Counted from the first letter of the stretch, positions 8,798 through 18,285 are shown. The stretch is 64,000 nucleotides of DNA from Pokkaliibacter sp. MBI-7 (GCF_029846635.1 NZ_JARVTG010000001.1:4341145-4405144), one strand, 5' to 3'. The notes: a model not told the origin generated them from the sequence alone. A program made the numbers and translations.

Positions 8798-10099
8798 ATG
8801 ATGAGTCTCATCGTCGTGGCGGCGATTGTGCTGGCCATAGTGCTGGGGTATCGCACCCGCATTAATATCGGCCTTTATGCCATTGCCTTTTCTTACCTGA
8901 TCGGCTGTTTCGTGATGGGGCTCAAGCCCGACGAAATCATCAAGATGTGGCCGCTGAAGATCTTCTTTATTATCTTCTCGGTGTCACTGTTCTATAGCTT
9001 TGCCACCATCAACGGCACGCTGGAGCGGCTGGCAGAGCACCTGATGTACCGCTGCCGCAACTTCCCTCATTTGCTGCCCTATGCCGTCTTCTTCACCGCC
9101 ACCCTGATTGCCGGGCTGGGCGCAGGCTATTACACCGTGCTGGCCTTTATGGCGCCGATTACCCTGCTGTTGTGCCAGCGCACAGGCATGAGCATGATCA
9201 TCGGTGCCATGTCGGTGAACTACGGCGCCCTGGCCGGTGCTAACTTTGTTGCCAGTCAGAGCGGCATTATTTTCCGCGGTCTGATGATGAACGCCGGTAT
9301 TGCGGAAGATGCGGCCTTTGTTGATGCACTGGGCATCTTCGTCAGTACGCTGGTGATTCCGCTGATCGTCATCTCCGGCATGGTATTCCTCGGTGGCCAT
9401 CGTCATACCATGTCCAAAGAAGCCTTCAATATCGGCTTGCCTAAGGCCTTCAACAAAGAGCAGAAAATCACCCTGTGGCTGACGCTGCTGATGATGGCGC
9501 TGGTGCTGGTATTCCCCATTGCCCATATTCTGGCGCCGGACAATCACACCATTACCTTTATCAACTCCAAGGTGGATATCGGCCTGATCGCCAGCATTTT
9601 CTCGGTGATTGCACTGATGCTGAAGCTGGGTGATGAGCGCAAGGCCATTGCGTCCTTGCCCTGGGCGACCATCATCATGATCTGTGGCGTGGGCATGCTG
9701 ATCAGCGTGGCGATCAAGGCGGGCACCATCGATGCGCTGGCTTCCTGGATTGGTACCACCATTCCTGCTGCACTGGTGCCGCTTGCCTTTGGTGTGGTGG
9801 GCGCGCTGATGTCGCTGTTTGCCAGTACGCTGGGCGTGGTCACACCGGCGCTGTTCCCCATCGTGCCGTCGATTGCCACCACACTGGGGATCGACCCCAT
9901 GGTGATCTTTATTGCCATCGTTGTCGGTGCGCAGGCGACTTCCATTTCCCCGTTCTCTTCCGGCGGCAGCCTGACACTGGGCGCCTGCACCGATGAAGAA
10001 AGCCGCGCCAGGCTGTTCCCGCAGCTGCTGTTCCGCGCAGCACCGCTGGGCTTTGCTGCCGCACTGGTCTACAACGTGGTCATGACCTTTGTACTTTGA
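8798..10099 (+). CDS. MatC/SLC13-like carboxylate permease
   Basis: 433 residues with about 11-12 membrane helices. The pattern IAGLGAGYYTVLAFMAPI, YGALAGANFVASQSGI and the C-terminal ATSISPFSSGGSLTLG resembles the dicarboxylate carrier MatC group of the ion-transporter superfamily; the two S/G-rich hairpins are the likely substrate loops. It follows AAGGA and is probably co-transcribed with the amidohydrolase. A dicarboxylate or similar organic acid is the expected cargo. A strong terminator follows. Confidence 0.75.
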   Translation: MMSLIVVAAIVLAIVLGYRTRINIGLYAIAFSYLIGCFVMGLKPDEIIKMWPLKIFFIIFSVSLFYSFATINGTLERLAEHLMYRCRNFPHLLPYAVFFTATLIAGLGAGYYTVLAFMAPITLLLCQRTGMSMIIGAMSVNYGALAGANFVASQSGIIFRGLMMNAGIAEDAAFVDALGIFVSTLVIPLIVISGMVFLGGHRHTMSKEAFNIGLPKAFNKEQKITLWLTLLMMALVLVFPIAHILAPDNHTITFINSKVDIGLIASIFSVIALMLKLGDERKAIASLPWATIIMICGVGMLISVAIKAGTIDALASWIGTTIPAALVPLAFGVVGALMSLFASTLGVVTPALFPIVPSIATTLGIDPMVIFIAIVVGAQATSISPFSSGGSLTLGACTDEESRARLFPQLLFRAAPLGFAAALVYNVVMTFVL

Positions 10100-10147
10100 G
10101 TGAGCGCACAGGCGTTCTCTCCCGCTTTGCATAACGAAGATGCAGAC

Positions 10148-10183
10148 AACCCGACCAGTCAAGGATGATTGGTTGGGTTTTTT
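10148..10183 (+). terminator. Terminator of the amidohydrolase-permease unit
   Basis: 13-bp stem (AACCCGACCAGTC with GATTGGTTGGGTT, two G-T pairs), 6-nt loop and a run of six T residues, 48 bp after the permease stop. Confidence 0.88.
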
Positions 10184-10280
10184 CTTTGTAATGAGTTATC
10201 AATATTTTTGTGGCACTTGCCAGTCAGTGATCGGGTGATAAATTGATCCCGCATTTTTCTCATATCAAACGGATGTTGAA

Positions 10281-10385
10281 ATGAAAGTTAAAGCGTTACT
10301 TTTTGTCCTGCAGTTGCCACTGGTATTAAATGCTTTTGCGGAAGAGATTGCTGATGAAAGACTCCTTGTAAAAGTGTTAGGTTAG
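10281..10385 (+). CDS. Short signal-peptide ORF (34 codons), probable remnant
   Basis: Reads MKVKALLFVLQLPLVLNAFA then 14 polar residues and stop: a plausible Sec signal peptide with an AxA cleavage site but almost no mature protein. A weak GGATG precedes it. More likely the 5' remnant of a lost periplasmic protein gene than a working peptide. The surrounding 120 bp hold nothing else I can name. Confidence 0.3.
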   Translation: MKVKALLFVLQLPLVLNAFAEEIADERLLVKVLG

Positions 10386-10506
10386 TTTTTTCGTATTCTG
10401 AACTGTGTGCAAGTACCGTGTTTTATATCCCTACGCTTTTACAAGGAAATAAGATAGACATGTCATGAATTTAGAGAATGGTTTTAGAGAAAAAGCCTTT
10501 TGGTGT

Positions 10507-11124
10507 TTATCTTTCTTTTATCTCAACAAACTGACCTTTCTTATCCCGCTCAAAAGTAACGCCTGCCTCACGTTCCAGCAGTGGCAAAATACTGTCATCT
10601 TTGTTGAGTACGGTACCTATTGAAACGTAATGTCCATTATCAGGGTTGCGCATATAGTCCTCTGTTTCATCACCCGCGGTAAAGCGCCAGCCACTGTCAT
10701 CACTACCATCTGTTGCCTCGCGATATAAATAGCCAACCTGACGGCCTTCGGAAAGAATATTGTCCGTAACGATGCAGTGCAGAGTGTATTTATCGACGAC
10801 AGAGGGCACAGGGTCGTCTATGTCAGTATTGATAATGTGGCAGGCACTGAATTCTATTTTGTCACCTAATTTCAGGTCTTTTATATGGATTGGAACATTG
10901 TCTAAGAAACCAGAAAATAAACCATTACTGATATTTTCTATTTTTACCCACATACGTTCAGCGTATGACTTATCAGTGCTGCTATTAGTCTCCTCGAAAA
11001 TAAGCTTGGCCAGATTGCCTGCTTTTAACAGCGTAATAGCCTCGGGGGAGGGTTTGTAAAAGGTATAGGGAAACTCATCTGCAACCGCTTGTGCATTTAC
11101 TAAGTGCCATGTTTTGTTTTGCAT
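10507..11124 (-). CDS. DUF2314 + DUF2185 (Imm33-like) protein
   Basis: About 205 residues. The first half (KSYAERMWVKIENIS to LKLGDKIEFSA) resembles DUF2314/YegJ. The second half carries DSGWRFTAGDETEDYM and NGHYVSIGTVLN, the signature of DUF2185, also known as the Imm33 immunity-protein domain. Such proteins are often orphan immunity or stress proteins with no known activity. Start chosen at MQNKTW (11124); an extension to 11187 is not family-like. No toxin gene is adjacent. AT-richer than its neighbours, suggesting transfer. Confidence 0.65.
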   Translation of the reverse strand: MQNKTWHLVNAQAVADEFPYTFYKPSPEAITLLKAGNLAKLIFEETNSSTDKSYAERMWVKIENISNGLFSGFLDNVPIHIKDLKLGDKIEFSACHIINTDIDDPVPSVVDKYTLHCIVTDNILSEGRQVGYLYREATDGSDDSGWRFTAGDETEDYMRNPDNGHYVSIGTVLNKDDSILPLLEREAGVTFERDKKGQFVEIKER

Positions 11125-11196
11125 AGTCTCAATACCGAAAGTCGTCTTTGTCAGATGTGTTATCAGATGCACTGATCGTATTTGCATTGCACAGTG

Positions 11197-12105
11197 CTAC
11201 ACCCCCAGCGCCTCCAGATACTTCTCGAGGATCAGATTCGGTCGTGCCGCCTTGCGGGTAATAGCCGAATACTGGGTGCCAAAGTATAGCTGACGTGGCA
11301 ACAAAGGCCGCATCAGACCATCGCGCACCCAGCGCTGGGCAAAGTGGGTGGGCAGATAACCAATAAAGTGGCCGGTGAGAATCAGAAAGGCGATACCTTC
11401 GCGGTCGGTTGCGGTGGCCTGACTGTTAAGCCGCTGATGCTTGCTCTTGATCTCGGCGATCTGGGCGAAGGCCGGGACGACGGCGTCGTAGTGATAGATG
11501 TCTTCCGGCAGCAGCTCTTCATCGGTGCGGTTATAGAGCGGGTGTCCGGCACTGCAATACAGCTGTGACGTCTCTTCGTACAGCGGGTAATAGTTCAGAC
11601 CCTGCAGTGGCCGCAGCTCGGGGATTACGCCGATATGCAGACGGCTGTCGAGTACGCCCAGCTCGATATCGTTGGGCGGAATCATGCGGATATTGATGCG
11701 AATCTCTGGCCCGGCTTTTTTCAGTGCCGCCAGCGCATGAGTAATGCGCATATGGGGCAGGGTGACGAGGTTATCGGTGATGCCGATATTCAGTTCACCT
11801 TTGAGCTGATGGTGAATGGCGTTGACCTGAGTTTTGAAGGTTTCCAGCGACACCAGCAGCTGCTGCGAAGCGTTATAAATCTCCTGCCCTTCTTCCGTCA
11901 GGGTAAAGCCGCTGCGACCGCGCTGACACAGGCGAAGATCAAGGCGTTTTTCCAGATCGCTGATGGCAATGGAGATGGCAGGGCGGCTGATATTGAGCTG
12001 CACTTCTGCTGCGGCAAAGCCGCCGTTGTCGACCACGGCTTTGAAAATCTTCAGCAGACGGATGTCGATATCGCTGATCTGGCCTATGGCTTTATGGCTT
12101 TTCAT
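11197..12105 (-). CDS. LysR-family transcriptional regulator
   Basis: 302 residues: N-terminal winged helix (IDIRLLKIFKAVVDNGGFAA, NISRPAISIAISDLEKRLDL) and a periplasmic-binding-like effector domain starting at LKGELNIGITD. Divergent from the beta-alanine aminotransferase gene, so it is the probable activator of the aminotransferase-dehydrogenase-hydrolase cluster. A GTG start at 12141 is possible but the ATG at 12105 fits the family length. Confidence 0.85.
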   Translation of the reverse strand: MKSHKAIGQISDIDIRLLKIFKAVVDNGGFAAAEVQLNISRPAISIAISDLEKRLDLRLCQRGRSGFTLTEEGQEIYNASQQLLVSLETFKTQVNAIHHQLKGELNIGITDNLVTLPHMRITHALAALKKAGPEIRINIRMIPPNDIELGVLDSRLHIGVIPELRPLQGLNYYPLYEETSQLYCSAGHPLYNRTDEELLPEDIYHYDAVVPAFAQIAEIKSKHQRLNSQATATDREGIAFLILTGHFIGYLPTHFAQRWVRDGLMRPLLPRQLYFGTQYSAITRKAARPNLILEKYLEALGV

Positions 12106-12164
12106 CGGGCGGTCTCTGGCAGATGTGCTGTCATGGTGCACATTTACTTTTTAGGTAAGTGAAT

Positions 12165-12206
12165 GGTTAACCGAGATTTAAATCATTTGAATTTAATTAA
12201 TCAATC
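12165..12206. promoter_or_regulatory. Divergent control region with palindrome, candidate LysR site
   Basis: In the LysR/aminotransferase gap lies the perfect palindrome GATTTAAATC (12175-12184) within a very AT-rich stretch containing TTTAATTAAT. Such symmetric AT-rich sites in divergent gaps are typical LysR-binding positions; assignment is by position only. Confidence 0.4.
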
Positions 12207-12296
12207 GGCCGGTGCAGACTCGATTCTCATAAGGCCAATGAGATGGCTGACTCACAACCCTGCATTTACTACGCGCCATAGTTCGCACAGGTGAAG

Positions 12297-13631
12297 ATGA
12301 TGACCGATTACAACCGCTTGCCTACTCAGGAAGAACTGGAAGCTCACTGGATGCCTTACACCGGCAACCGTCAGTTCAAGAAAGATCCTCGCATCATCGT
12401 TGGCGCCAAAGGTGCCTATTTCACCGACGCCAAAGGTCGTCAGATTTTTGATGGTCTGTCAGGCCTGTGGACCTGTGGCGCTGGCCATTGCCGCCCTGAA
12501 ATCGCTGAGGCGGTCAGCAAGCAGATGCTGGAGCTGGACTATTCACCGGCGTTCCAGTTCGGTCACCCCAAATCATTCCAGCTGGCCAGGCGCATCCTCG
12601 ACTTCATGCCTGACAACATGAAGCAGGTGTTCTTCACCGGTTCGGGGTCGGAGTCTGTCGATACCGCGCTGAAAATGGCCCGCGCCTACTGGCGCAAGAA
12701 AGGTATGGCCACCAAGACCAAGCTGATTGGCCGCGTGCGTGGCTACCACGGGGTGAACTACGGCGGTATCAGCGTCGGTGGTATCGGTGCCAACCGTGCA
12801 CTGTTCGGCCAGGGGCTGGATGCTGATCATCTGACCCACACTGCCATCCCTGAGAACCTGTTCAGCAAGGGTATGCCCGAGCACGGTGCGCATCTGGCCA
12901 ATCAGCTGGAAGAGCTGGTCAGCCTGCATGACGCTTCCAACATTGCGGCGGTGATCGTCGAGCCGCTGGCCGGTTCTACGGGCGTGCTGCCTCCTCCTGT
13001 GGGCTATCTGCAGCGTCTGCGTGAAATCTGTGACAAGCACAACATCCTGCTGATTTTTGATGAAGTCATCACTGCGTTCGGCCGTATGGGAGCCAAGACC
13101 GGTTCTGAAGCCTTCGGCGTCAAGCCAGACATGATCACCTTCGCCAAGCAGGTGACCAACGGTGCCGTGCCCATGGGCGGTGTGGTGGTGAAAGGCGATA
13201 TCTACCAGACCTTCATGGACAACGGTGGCCCCGAATACATGCTGGAACTGCCACACGGTTATACCTATTCCGCTCACCCTGTTGCCTGTGCTGCCGGTCT
13301 GGCCGCGCTGGATCTGCTGGACAATGACAACCTGATTGCCCGTGCCAAAGAAATGGCGCCTATCTTCGAGAACGCCATTCACAGCCTGAAAGGCAGCAAG
13401 TACGTTGCCGACATTCGCAACTACGGTCTGGCAGCCGGTCTGACTATCGAAGCCGCGCCCGGTGAGCCTGCGCTGCGTCCTTATCAGATTGCCATGCGGC
13501 TGTGGGACAAGGGCTTCTACGTACGTTACGGCGGCGACACCATTCAGCTGGGTCTGCCCTTTATCGTCGAACGTGAAGAAATTGACCGCCTGATCAACGC
13601 CATGGGCGAAACGTTCGCCGAACAGGCCTGA
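12297..13631 (+). CDS. Beta-alanine--pyruvate (omega-amino acid) aminotransferase
   Basis: 444 residues, class-III PLP aminotransferase. The N-terminal LEAHWMPYTGNRQFKKDPR is highly typical of omega-amino acid:pyruvate transaminases. PLP-site features are FTGSGSESVDTALKMAR, LLIFDEVITAFGRMG and the Schiff-base lysine in TFAKQVTNGAVPMGG. It would convert beta-alanine plus pyruvate into malonate semialdehyde plus alanine. The start at 12297 follows AGGTGA. It is followed after 127 bp by mmsA, the enzyme that uses the semialdehyde. Confidence 0.9.
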   Translation: MMTDYNRLPTQEELEAHWMPYTGNRQFKKDPRIIVGAKGAYFTDAKGRQIFDGLSGLWTCGAGHCRPEIAEAVSKQMLELDYSPAFQFGHPKSFQLARRILDFMPDNMKQVFFTGSGSESVDTALKMARAYWRKKGMATKTKLIGRVRGYHGVNYGGISVGGIGANRALFGQGLDADHLTHTAIPENLFSKGMPEHGAHLANQLEELVSLHDASNIAAVIVEPLAGSTGVLPPPVGYLQRLREICDKHNILLIFDEVITAFGRMGAKTGSEAFGVKPDMITFAKQVTNGAVPMGGVVVKGDIYQTFMDNGGPEYMLELPHGYTYSAHPVACAAGLAALDLLDNDNLIARAKEMAPIFENAIHSLKGSKYVADIRNYGLAAGLTIEAAPGEPALRPYQIAMRLWDKGFYVRYGGDTIQLGLPFIVEREEIDRLINAMGETFAEQA

Positions 13632-13758
13632 GGCCGCTTTACTGCTCAGTACGCAGTAGTGCATTAGCCACCGGGTGGTGAGGCCTCCCGGACCGGCTAA
13701 ACCGAATTCGAATAAAGAAATGCTGACGGCAGTGGCAAGCTGCCGAACGAGGAATACC

Positions 13759-15252
13759 ATGACCAAGATTCACGGACACTACATCAACGGCGCGTTTGTT
13801 CAGGACGAAGGCCGCACTCAGGCCGTTTACAACCCCGCGCTGGGCGAGGTGTCATCTCAGCTGGCGCTGGCCTCCAAAGAAACCGTTGAAGAAGCCATCG
13901 CTGCAGCCAAGGCGGCGTTCCCGGCCTGGCGCAACACTCCGCCGCTGAAACGTGCTCAGGTGATGTTCCGCTTCAAGATGCTGCTGGAAGAGCACGCTGA
14001 TGAAATCTGTGCGCTGATCACGGCCGAGCATGGCAAGGTGCTGGATGACGCCAGAGGCGAATTGCAGCGCGGCATCGAAGTGGTGGAGTACGCCTGTGGT
14101 ATTCCTGAACTGCTGAAAGGTGAACACAGCAAGAATGCGGGCCCGGCCATTGATTCCTGGAGCGAGTTCCAGCCGCTGGGTGTGGTGGCGGGTATCACTC
14201 CGTTCAACTTCCCCGCAATGGTGCCTATGTGGATGTACCCCATGGCCATTGCCTGCGGTAACACCTTTGTCTTGAAGCCTTCAGAGCGTTGCCCCAGCGC
14301 GCCACTGTTTATCGCCAGGCTGCTGGAGCAGGCCGGTCTGCCTAAAGGCGTCTTCAACGTCGTCAACGGTGACAAGCTGGCGGTCGATACCCTGCTGACC
14401 GACAAGCGTGTGCAGGCGGTCAGCTTTGTGGGCTCAACCCCGATTGCGGAATACATCTACGCGACCGGCACTGCGAACGGCAAGCGCGTACAGGCACTGG
14501 GTGGTGCCAAGAATCACGCTATCGTGATGCCTGATGCTGATATCGACAACGCGGTTAATGCACTGATGGGCGCGGCCTACGGTTCATGTGGCGAGCGCTG
14601 CATGGCTATCTCTGTCGCGGTGTGTGTGGGTGACGAAGTAGCTGATGCCGTGGTTGGCAAGCTCAAATCCCATTTGTCTACCATGCGTGTTGGCCCCGGT
14701 ACGGACGTCAGCAATGCCATGGGGCCGATCATCACCGCCCAGCAGCTGGAAAAAGTGCGTGGCTATGTGGCTTCTGGCGTAGAGCAGGGAGCCACACTGG
14801 TAGTGGATGGCCGTGATATCAAGGTGCCCGGCCATGAAACCGGCTTCTTTATCGGTGGTTGCCTGTTCGACAACGTCACTACCGACATGACCATCTATCA
14901 GGAAGAGATTTTTGGCCCGGTACTGTGTGTGGTGCGCGTCAAGTCCATGCAGGAAGCCATGAACCTGATCGACGAGCACGAATACGGCAACGGCACCTGC
15001 CTGTTTACCCGTGACGGCGAAGCGGCACGCTACTTCACCGACAACATCAATGTTGGCATGGTCGGCGTCAACGTGCCGCTGCCTGTGCCCGTGGCTTACC
15101 ACAGCTTCGGTGGCTGGAAGCGCTCGCTGTTTGGTGATCTGTCAGCCTATGGCCCCGACTCCATCCGCTTCTACACCCGTCGTAAGACAGTGACTCAACG
15201 CTGGCCTTCCAGCGGTGTGCGTGACGGAATGCAGTTCTCCTTCCCAAGCTGA
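13759..15252 (+). CDS. mmsA: CoA-acylating (methyl)malonate-semialdehyde dehydrogenase
   Basis: 497 residues. ALDH superfamily with the MMSDH-specific features: ITPFNFPAMVPMWMYPMAI, GSTPIAEYIYATG and the catalytic cysteine in YGSCGERCMA. It oxidises malonate or methylmalonate semialdehyde with NAD+ and CoA to acetyl- or propionyl-CoA. The start at 13759 follows GAGGA. It acts directly after the aminotransferase in beta-alanine breakdown, and a strong terminator follows its stop. Confidence 0.92.
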   Translation: MTKIHGHYINGAFVQDEGRTQAVYNPALGEVSSQLALASKETVEEAIAAAKAAFPAWRNTPPLKRAQVMFRFKMLLEEHADEICALITAEHGKVLDDARGELQRGIEVVEYACGIPELLKGEHSKNAGPAIDSWSEFQPLGVVAGITPFNFPAMVPMWMYPMAIACGNTFVLKPSERCPSAPLFIARLLEQAGLPKGVFNVVNGDKLAVDTLLTDKRVQAVSFVGSTPIAEYIYATGTANGKRVQALGGAKNHAIVMPDADIDNAVNALMGAAYGSCGERCMAISVAVCVGDEVADAVVGKLKSHLSTMRVGPGTDVSNAMGPIITAQQLEKVRGYVASGVEQGATLVVDGRDIKVPGHETGFFIGGCLFDNVTTDMTIYQEEIFGPVLCVVRVKSMQEAMNLIDEHEYGNGTCLFTRDGEAARYFTDNINVGMVGVNVPLPVPVAYHSFGGWKRSLFGDLSAYGPDSIRFYTRRKTVTQRWPSSGVRDGMQFSFPS

Positions 15253-15259
15253 AACTGAA

Positions 15260-15289
15260 AAAAGGCCTTTCCATATGGAAAGGCCTTTT
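15260..15289. terminator. Terminator after mmsA
   Basis: 13-bp perfect stem AAAAGGCCTTTCC / GGAAAGGCCTTTT around a 4-nt ATAT loop; A-run before and T-run after allow it to work in both directions. Confidence 0.88.
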
Positions 15290-15484
15290 GCGTTTGCTGG
15301 CCGCAAAAGCGGCCGTTGCTTTTGTTTTCGATGTGATTGACCCGATGAGCAGCCAGAGAGCTGAATGCGATTACTACAACATGCCCGCTTGAACTAATCC
15401 GTGAGCGGCCGGGGCTAGCAACAACACCCTGGCTCGCAGCTTGCAATGACCCCATCAAAACCGGGGAATCAGAGGGAATTTGTC

Positions 15485-16744
15485 ATGAATCAGCAGGTAA
15501 ATACCGACTCCATCAGCAGTATCACCGTCAATGGCGACCGTCTGTGGCAGTCACTGATGGATCTGGCCCAGATTGGTGCGACCGTCAAGGGCGGGGTGAA
15601 ACGACTGGCCCTGACCGAGCTGGACAAGCAGGCCCGTGACCTGTTCGTCAAATGGTGTACCGAAGCGGGCTGTTCCATCACCGTCGATCAGGTCGGCAAT
15701 ATCTTTGCTCGCCGTCCCGGTAAAAATGCTGAGCTGCCTCCCATCATGACCGGCAGCCATATTGATACTCAGCCCACCGGCGGTAAGTTCGACGGGTGTT
15801 TCGGGGTCATGGCCGGGCTGGAGGTGATTCGCACCCTTAACGATTACAACATCCAGACGGAAGCGCCGGTGGAAGTGGTGGTGTGGACCAACGAAGAAGG
15901 CTCACGCTATGCCCCCTGCATGATGGGCTCGGGTGTGTACATGGGTAAGTTCACGCTGGAGGAAACCCTGGCCAAGGTGGATATCGACGGCCTGAGCGTC
16001 GGTGATGAGTTGCAGAAAATTGGCTACAACGGCCCGGCACCGGTTGGTCAGCCCCGCGTAGGCAGTTACTTTGAAGCGCACATTGAACAGGGCCCTATTC
16101 TGGAAGCAGAAGAGAAAACCATCGGTGTGGTGATTGGTGCGCTGGGGCAAAAATGGTTCGATCTGACCCTTACCGGCGTTGAAGCTCATGCTGGCCCCAC
16201 CCCCATGAATCTGCGTAAAGATGCGTTGCTTGGGGCGGCGGAGGTTACTCAGGCGGTCAACCGCATTGCCAACCAGTTTGCCCCTCATGGCCGCGGTACT
16301 GTGGGTTGCCTGCGGGTTCACCCCGGCTCACGCAATGTCATCCCCGGTGCAGTGGAAATGACCATCGACTTCCGTCATCTGGATGATGCGGATCTGAATG
16401 CGATGGTGTCGGCACTGAAGGGCGTGCTGTCCAAGCTGGAAGGGGATGGCCTGACCGTCGAGCTGACGCCCACCGCTGATTTCCCGGTGTGTAACTTCAG
16501 TAAAGACTGCATCGAAGCCGTTCGTATCGGTGCTGAAGCCATCAAGATGCCCTACATGGAAATCGTCAGTGGTGCTGGCCATGACGCTATTTTCCTGGCG
16601 GAAGTCGCGCCCGCCGGGATGATCTTTGTACCGTGCGAAAATGGTATCAGTCATAACGAAATCGAGAATGCCAAGATGGAGGATCTGGCGGCCGGTGGCA
16701 CGGTGTTGTTCCATGCCATGCTGGATCGTGCCAAGGTGGTATGA
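15485..16744 (+). CDS. M20-family Zn hydrolase, probable beta-ureidopropionase (N-carbamoyl amino acid amidohydrolase)
   Basis: 419 residues of the amidase/hydantoinase-carbamoylase branch of peptidase M20. Metal and substrate residues are in GSHIDTQPTGGKFDG, the EE pair of WTNEEGSRY, HIEQGP and SGAGHDAIF. These enzymes hydrolyse N-carbamoyl-beta-alanine or N-carbamoyl amino acids, or allantoate. Next to beta-alanine aminotransferase and mmsA, N-carbamoyl-beta-alanine from uracil breakdown is the best guess. The start at 15485 follows GAGGGAA. Dihydropyrimidinase and dihydropyrimidine dehydrogenase genes are not in the window and may lie beyond the inserted element. Confidence 0.85.
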   Translation: MNQQVNTDSISSITVNGDRLWQSLMDLAQIGATVKGGVKRLALTELDKQARDLFVKWCTEAGCSITVDQVGNIFARRPGKNAELPPIMTGSHIDTQPTGGKFDGCFGVMAGLEVIRTLNDYNIQTEAPVEVVVWTNEEGSRYAPCMMGSGVYMGKFTLEETLAKVDIDGLSVGDELQKIGYNGPAPVGQPRVGSYFEAHIEQGPILEAEEKTIGVVIGALGQKWFDLTLTGVEAHAGPTPMNLRKDALLGAAEVTQAVNRIANQFAPHGRGTVGCLRVHPGSRNVIPGAVEMTIDFRHLDDADLNAMVSALKGVLSKLEGDGLTVELTPTADFPVCNFSKDCIEAVRIGAEAIKMPYMEIVSGAGHDAIFLAEVAPAGMIFVPCENGISHNEIENAKMEDLAAGGTVLFHAMLDRAKVV

Positions 16745-16783
16745 CACTTTCCAATGTGTTTTGAAGTCGTAGTTGTTTTTTAT

Positions 16784-16810
16784 CGAAGGGCCTGTCTGGC
16801 CCTTCGTTGC
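16784..16810 (+). terminator. Hairpin terminator after the M20 hydrolase
   Basis: 9-bp stem CGAAGGGCC / GGCCCTTCG with 5-nt loop followed by TTGCATTT. The T-run is weak. The rest of the 16811-17037 gap is unremarkable. Confidence 0.65.
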
Positions 16811-17037
16811 ATTTCGAGTTTTCCTGCCTGTTCTGCCTGCCTTTTCCCCTTCATGCTGCCCCTTTGATCTCAAGGGCACGTACTCCGCTACGTCAAAAAT
16901 GCCGATTCTGCTGATAGGGATACCTGATTTTTGTTCTGGATACGCACTCTGGTTGTCGTGAACCGACGCATTTTCCCTTATAGCAGGAATTAATACTTGA
17001 ATTTTATAGTTAGATCACTAAGTATAGTTTTCTAATT

Positions 17038-17098
17038 AATTCCGGACGGAAGAGACTGGCTGGTTGATCTGCCACCGTGCTCTCGCCCGGAATTTTTT
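17038..17098 (+). promoter_or_regulatory. Structured leader ahead of the BCCT gene
   Basis: AATTCCGG (17038-17045) pairs with CCGGAATT (17087-17094), enclosing nested AGAG/CTCT and TGGC/GCCA arms, and is followed by a short T-run. It resembles an attenuator or terminator hairpin about 75 bp before the transporter start. No known riboswitch class fits. Confidence 0.4.
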
Positions 17099-17173
17099 GT
17101 TCTGACACCACCCGGCTTTCCTCAGAGCTGCGCAGGGTGGTGGTGATGTTTTATCTGCAAGGAAAGGTGATTT

Positions 17174-18094
17174 ATGAGCTTGAGGCTTCCCGCCAACAGC
17201 AAAATCAATCCGCCGGTGTTCTTTGGCTCGGCGTTCCTGATCTTAGTGTTGGTGGCCTACGCTGCCGCGTTCCCTGATACAGCTCAGTCGCTGTTCAAGG
17301 GCGTTCAGGCATCCATTATTGATAACGCTGGCTGGTTTTATGTGCTGGCTGTGGCGATCTTCCTGATTTTTGTGACCTATCTTGGTCTGTCACGCCATGG
17401 TGACATCAAGCTGGGACCGGACCATTCCGAGCCGGATTACAGCTATACCTCCTGGTTTGCCATGCTGTTTTCCGCCGGGATGGGTATCGGCCTGATGTTC
17501 TTCGGAGTGGCTGAGCCAGTGATGCATTTCCTTGCTCCGCCTGTGGGCGAAGGCGGTACGGTAGAAGCGGCGCAGGAGGCGATGCGCCTGACGTTCTTCC
17601 ACTGGGGCCTGCATGCCTGGGCCATCTACGCCGTTGTGGCACTGATTCTGGCCTATTTCAGCTTCCGTCACCGCCTGCCGCTGACCCTGCGCTCGGCACT
17701 GTATCCCATTATCGGCGACCGGATTTACGGACCGATTGGTCATGCGGTAGATATCTTTGCCATTCTGGGTACCGTGCTGGGGGTGGCGACGTCACTCGGA
17801 TACGGTGTCCTGCAGGTCAATTCCGGGCTGCACCATGTGTTTGGTTTGCCGGAAAGCACCCCCGTGCAGATTGCTCTGATTGTATGCATCACTGCGCTGG
17901 CGACGCTGTCGGTAGTGTCCGGGCTGGATACCGGCATCCGCCGTCTGTCGGAGCTGAACCTCGGTCTGGCAGTGCTGTTGCTGCTGTTTATTCTAATTCT
18001 TGGCCCCACGGCGCTGCTGTTGAAAACCTTTGTGCAGAATACCGGCAGCTATCTGTCGGATATCGTCGACAAGACGTTCAATCTCTATGCCTAA
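17174..18094 (+). pseudogene. BCCT-family transporter, 3' end lost at element boundary
   Basis: Codes 306 residues of a betaine/carnitine/choline transporter: PPVFFGSAFLILVLVAYAAA, FSAGMGIGLMFFGVAEPVMH and GVLQVNSGLHHVFGLP are hallmarks, with about seven of the usual twelve helices. Full-length members have 500 or more residues; here the frame runs to SYLSDIVDKTFNLYA and stops immediately where repeat-rich DNA begins, so the C-terminal 200 residues with half the transport core are missing. Start at ATG 17174 after AAGGAAAGG. The break is interpreted as the left junction of the integrated element. In this form it cannot transport. Confidence 0.8.
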
Positions 18095-18147
18095 AAAGCC
18101 ATAGATTCCTTCCAGTCGCTCCGACAGTCACACCGACACGACTGCCG

Positions 18148-18285
18148 CTCCGACACATGCCGTTACGACGCTATTGTTGTTCCGGCGCTGATGTGGTTCT
18201 GACTCTCATTGTCATACCGACTCTGTTGTTGTTCTGACCTTATCGGTCGCTCCGACTCTCTCCAGTCGTTTCGACTTCCACCGGT
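18148..18285. repeat. Eight imperfect ~17-18 bp repeats at element end
   Basis: Units built around TCCGAC / TTCTGAC (often followed by TCT and TTGTTG) begin near 18148, 18163, 18180, 18197, 18215, 18232, 18250 and 18269. Spacing is 15-19 bp. They fill the gap between the truncated transporter and the integrase gene, where integrase arm-type or excisionase sites would be expected. The spacing is not a multiple of three, so coding is unlikely. Confidence 0.55.

Noticed and set aside
17038..17098. Glycine riboswitch upstream of the BCCT gene
   Set aside because: GGAAGAGAC looks suggestive, but the conserved GCCGAAGG core and tandem layout are missing.
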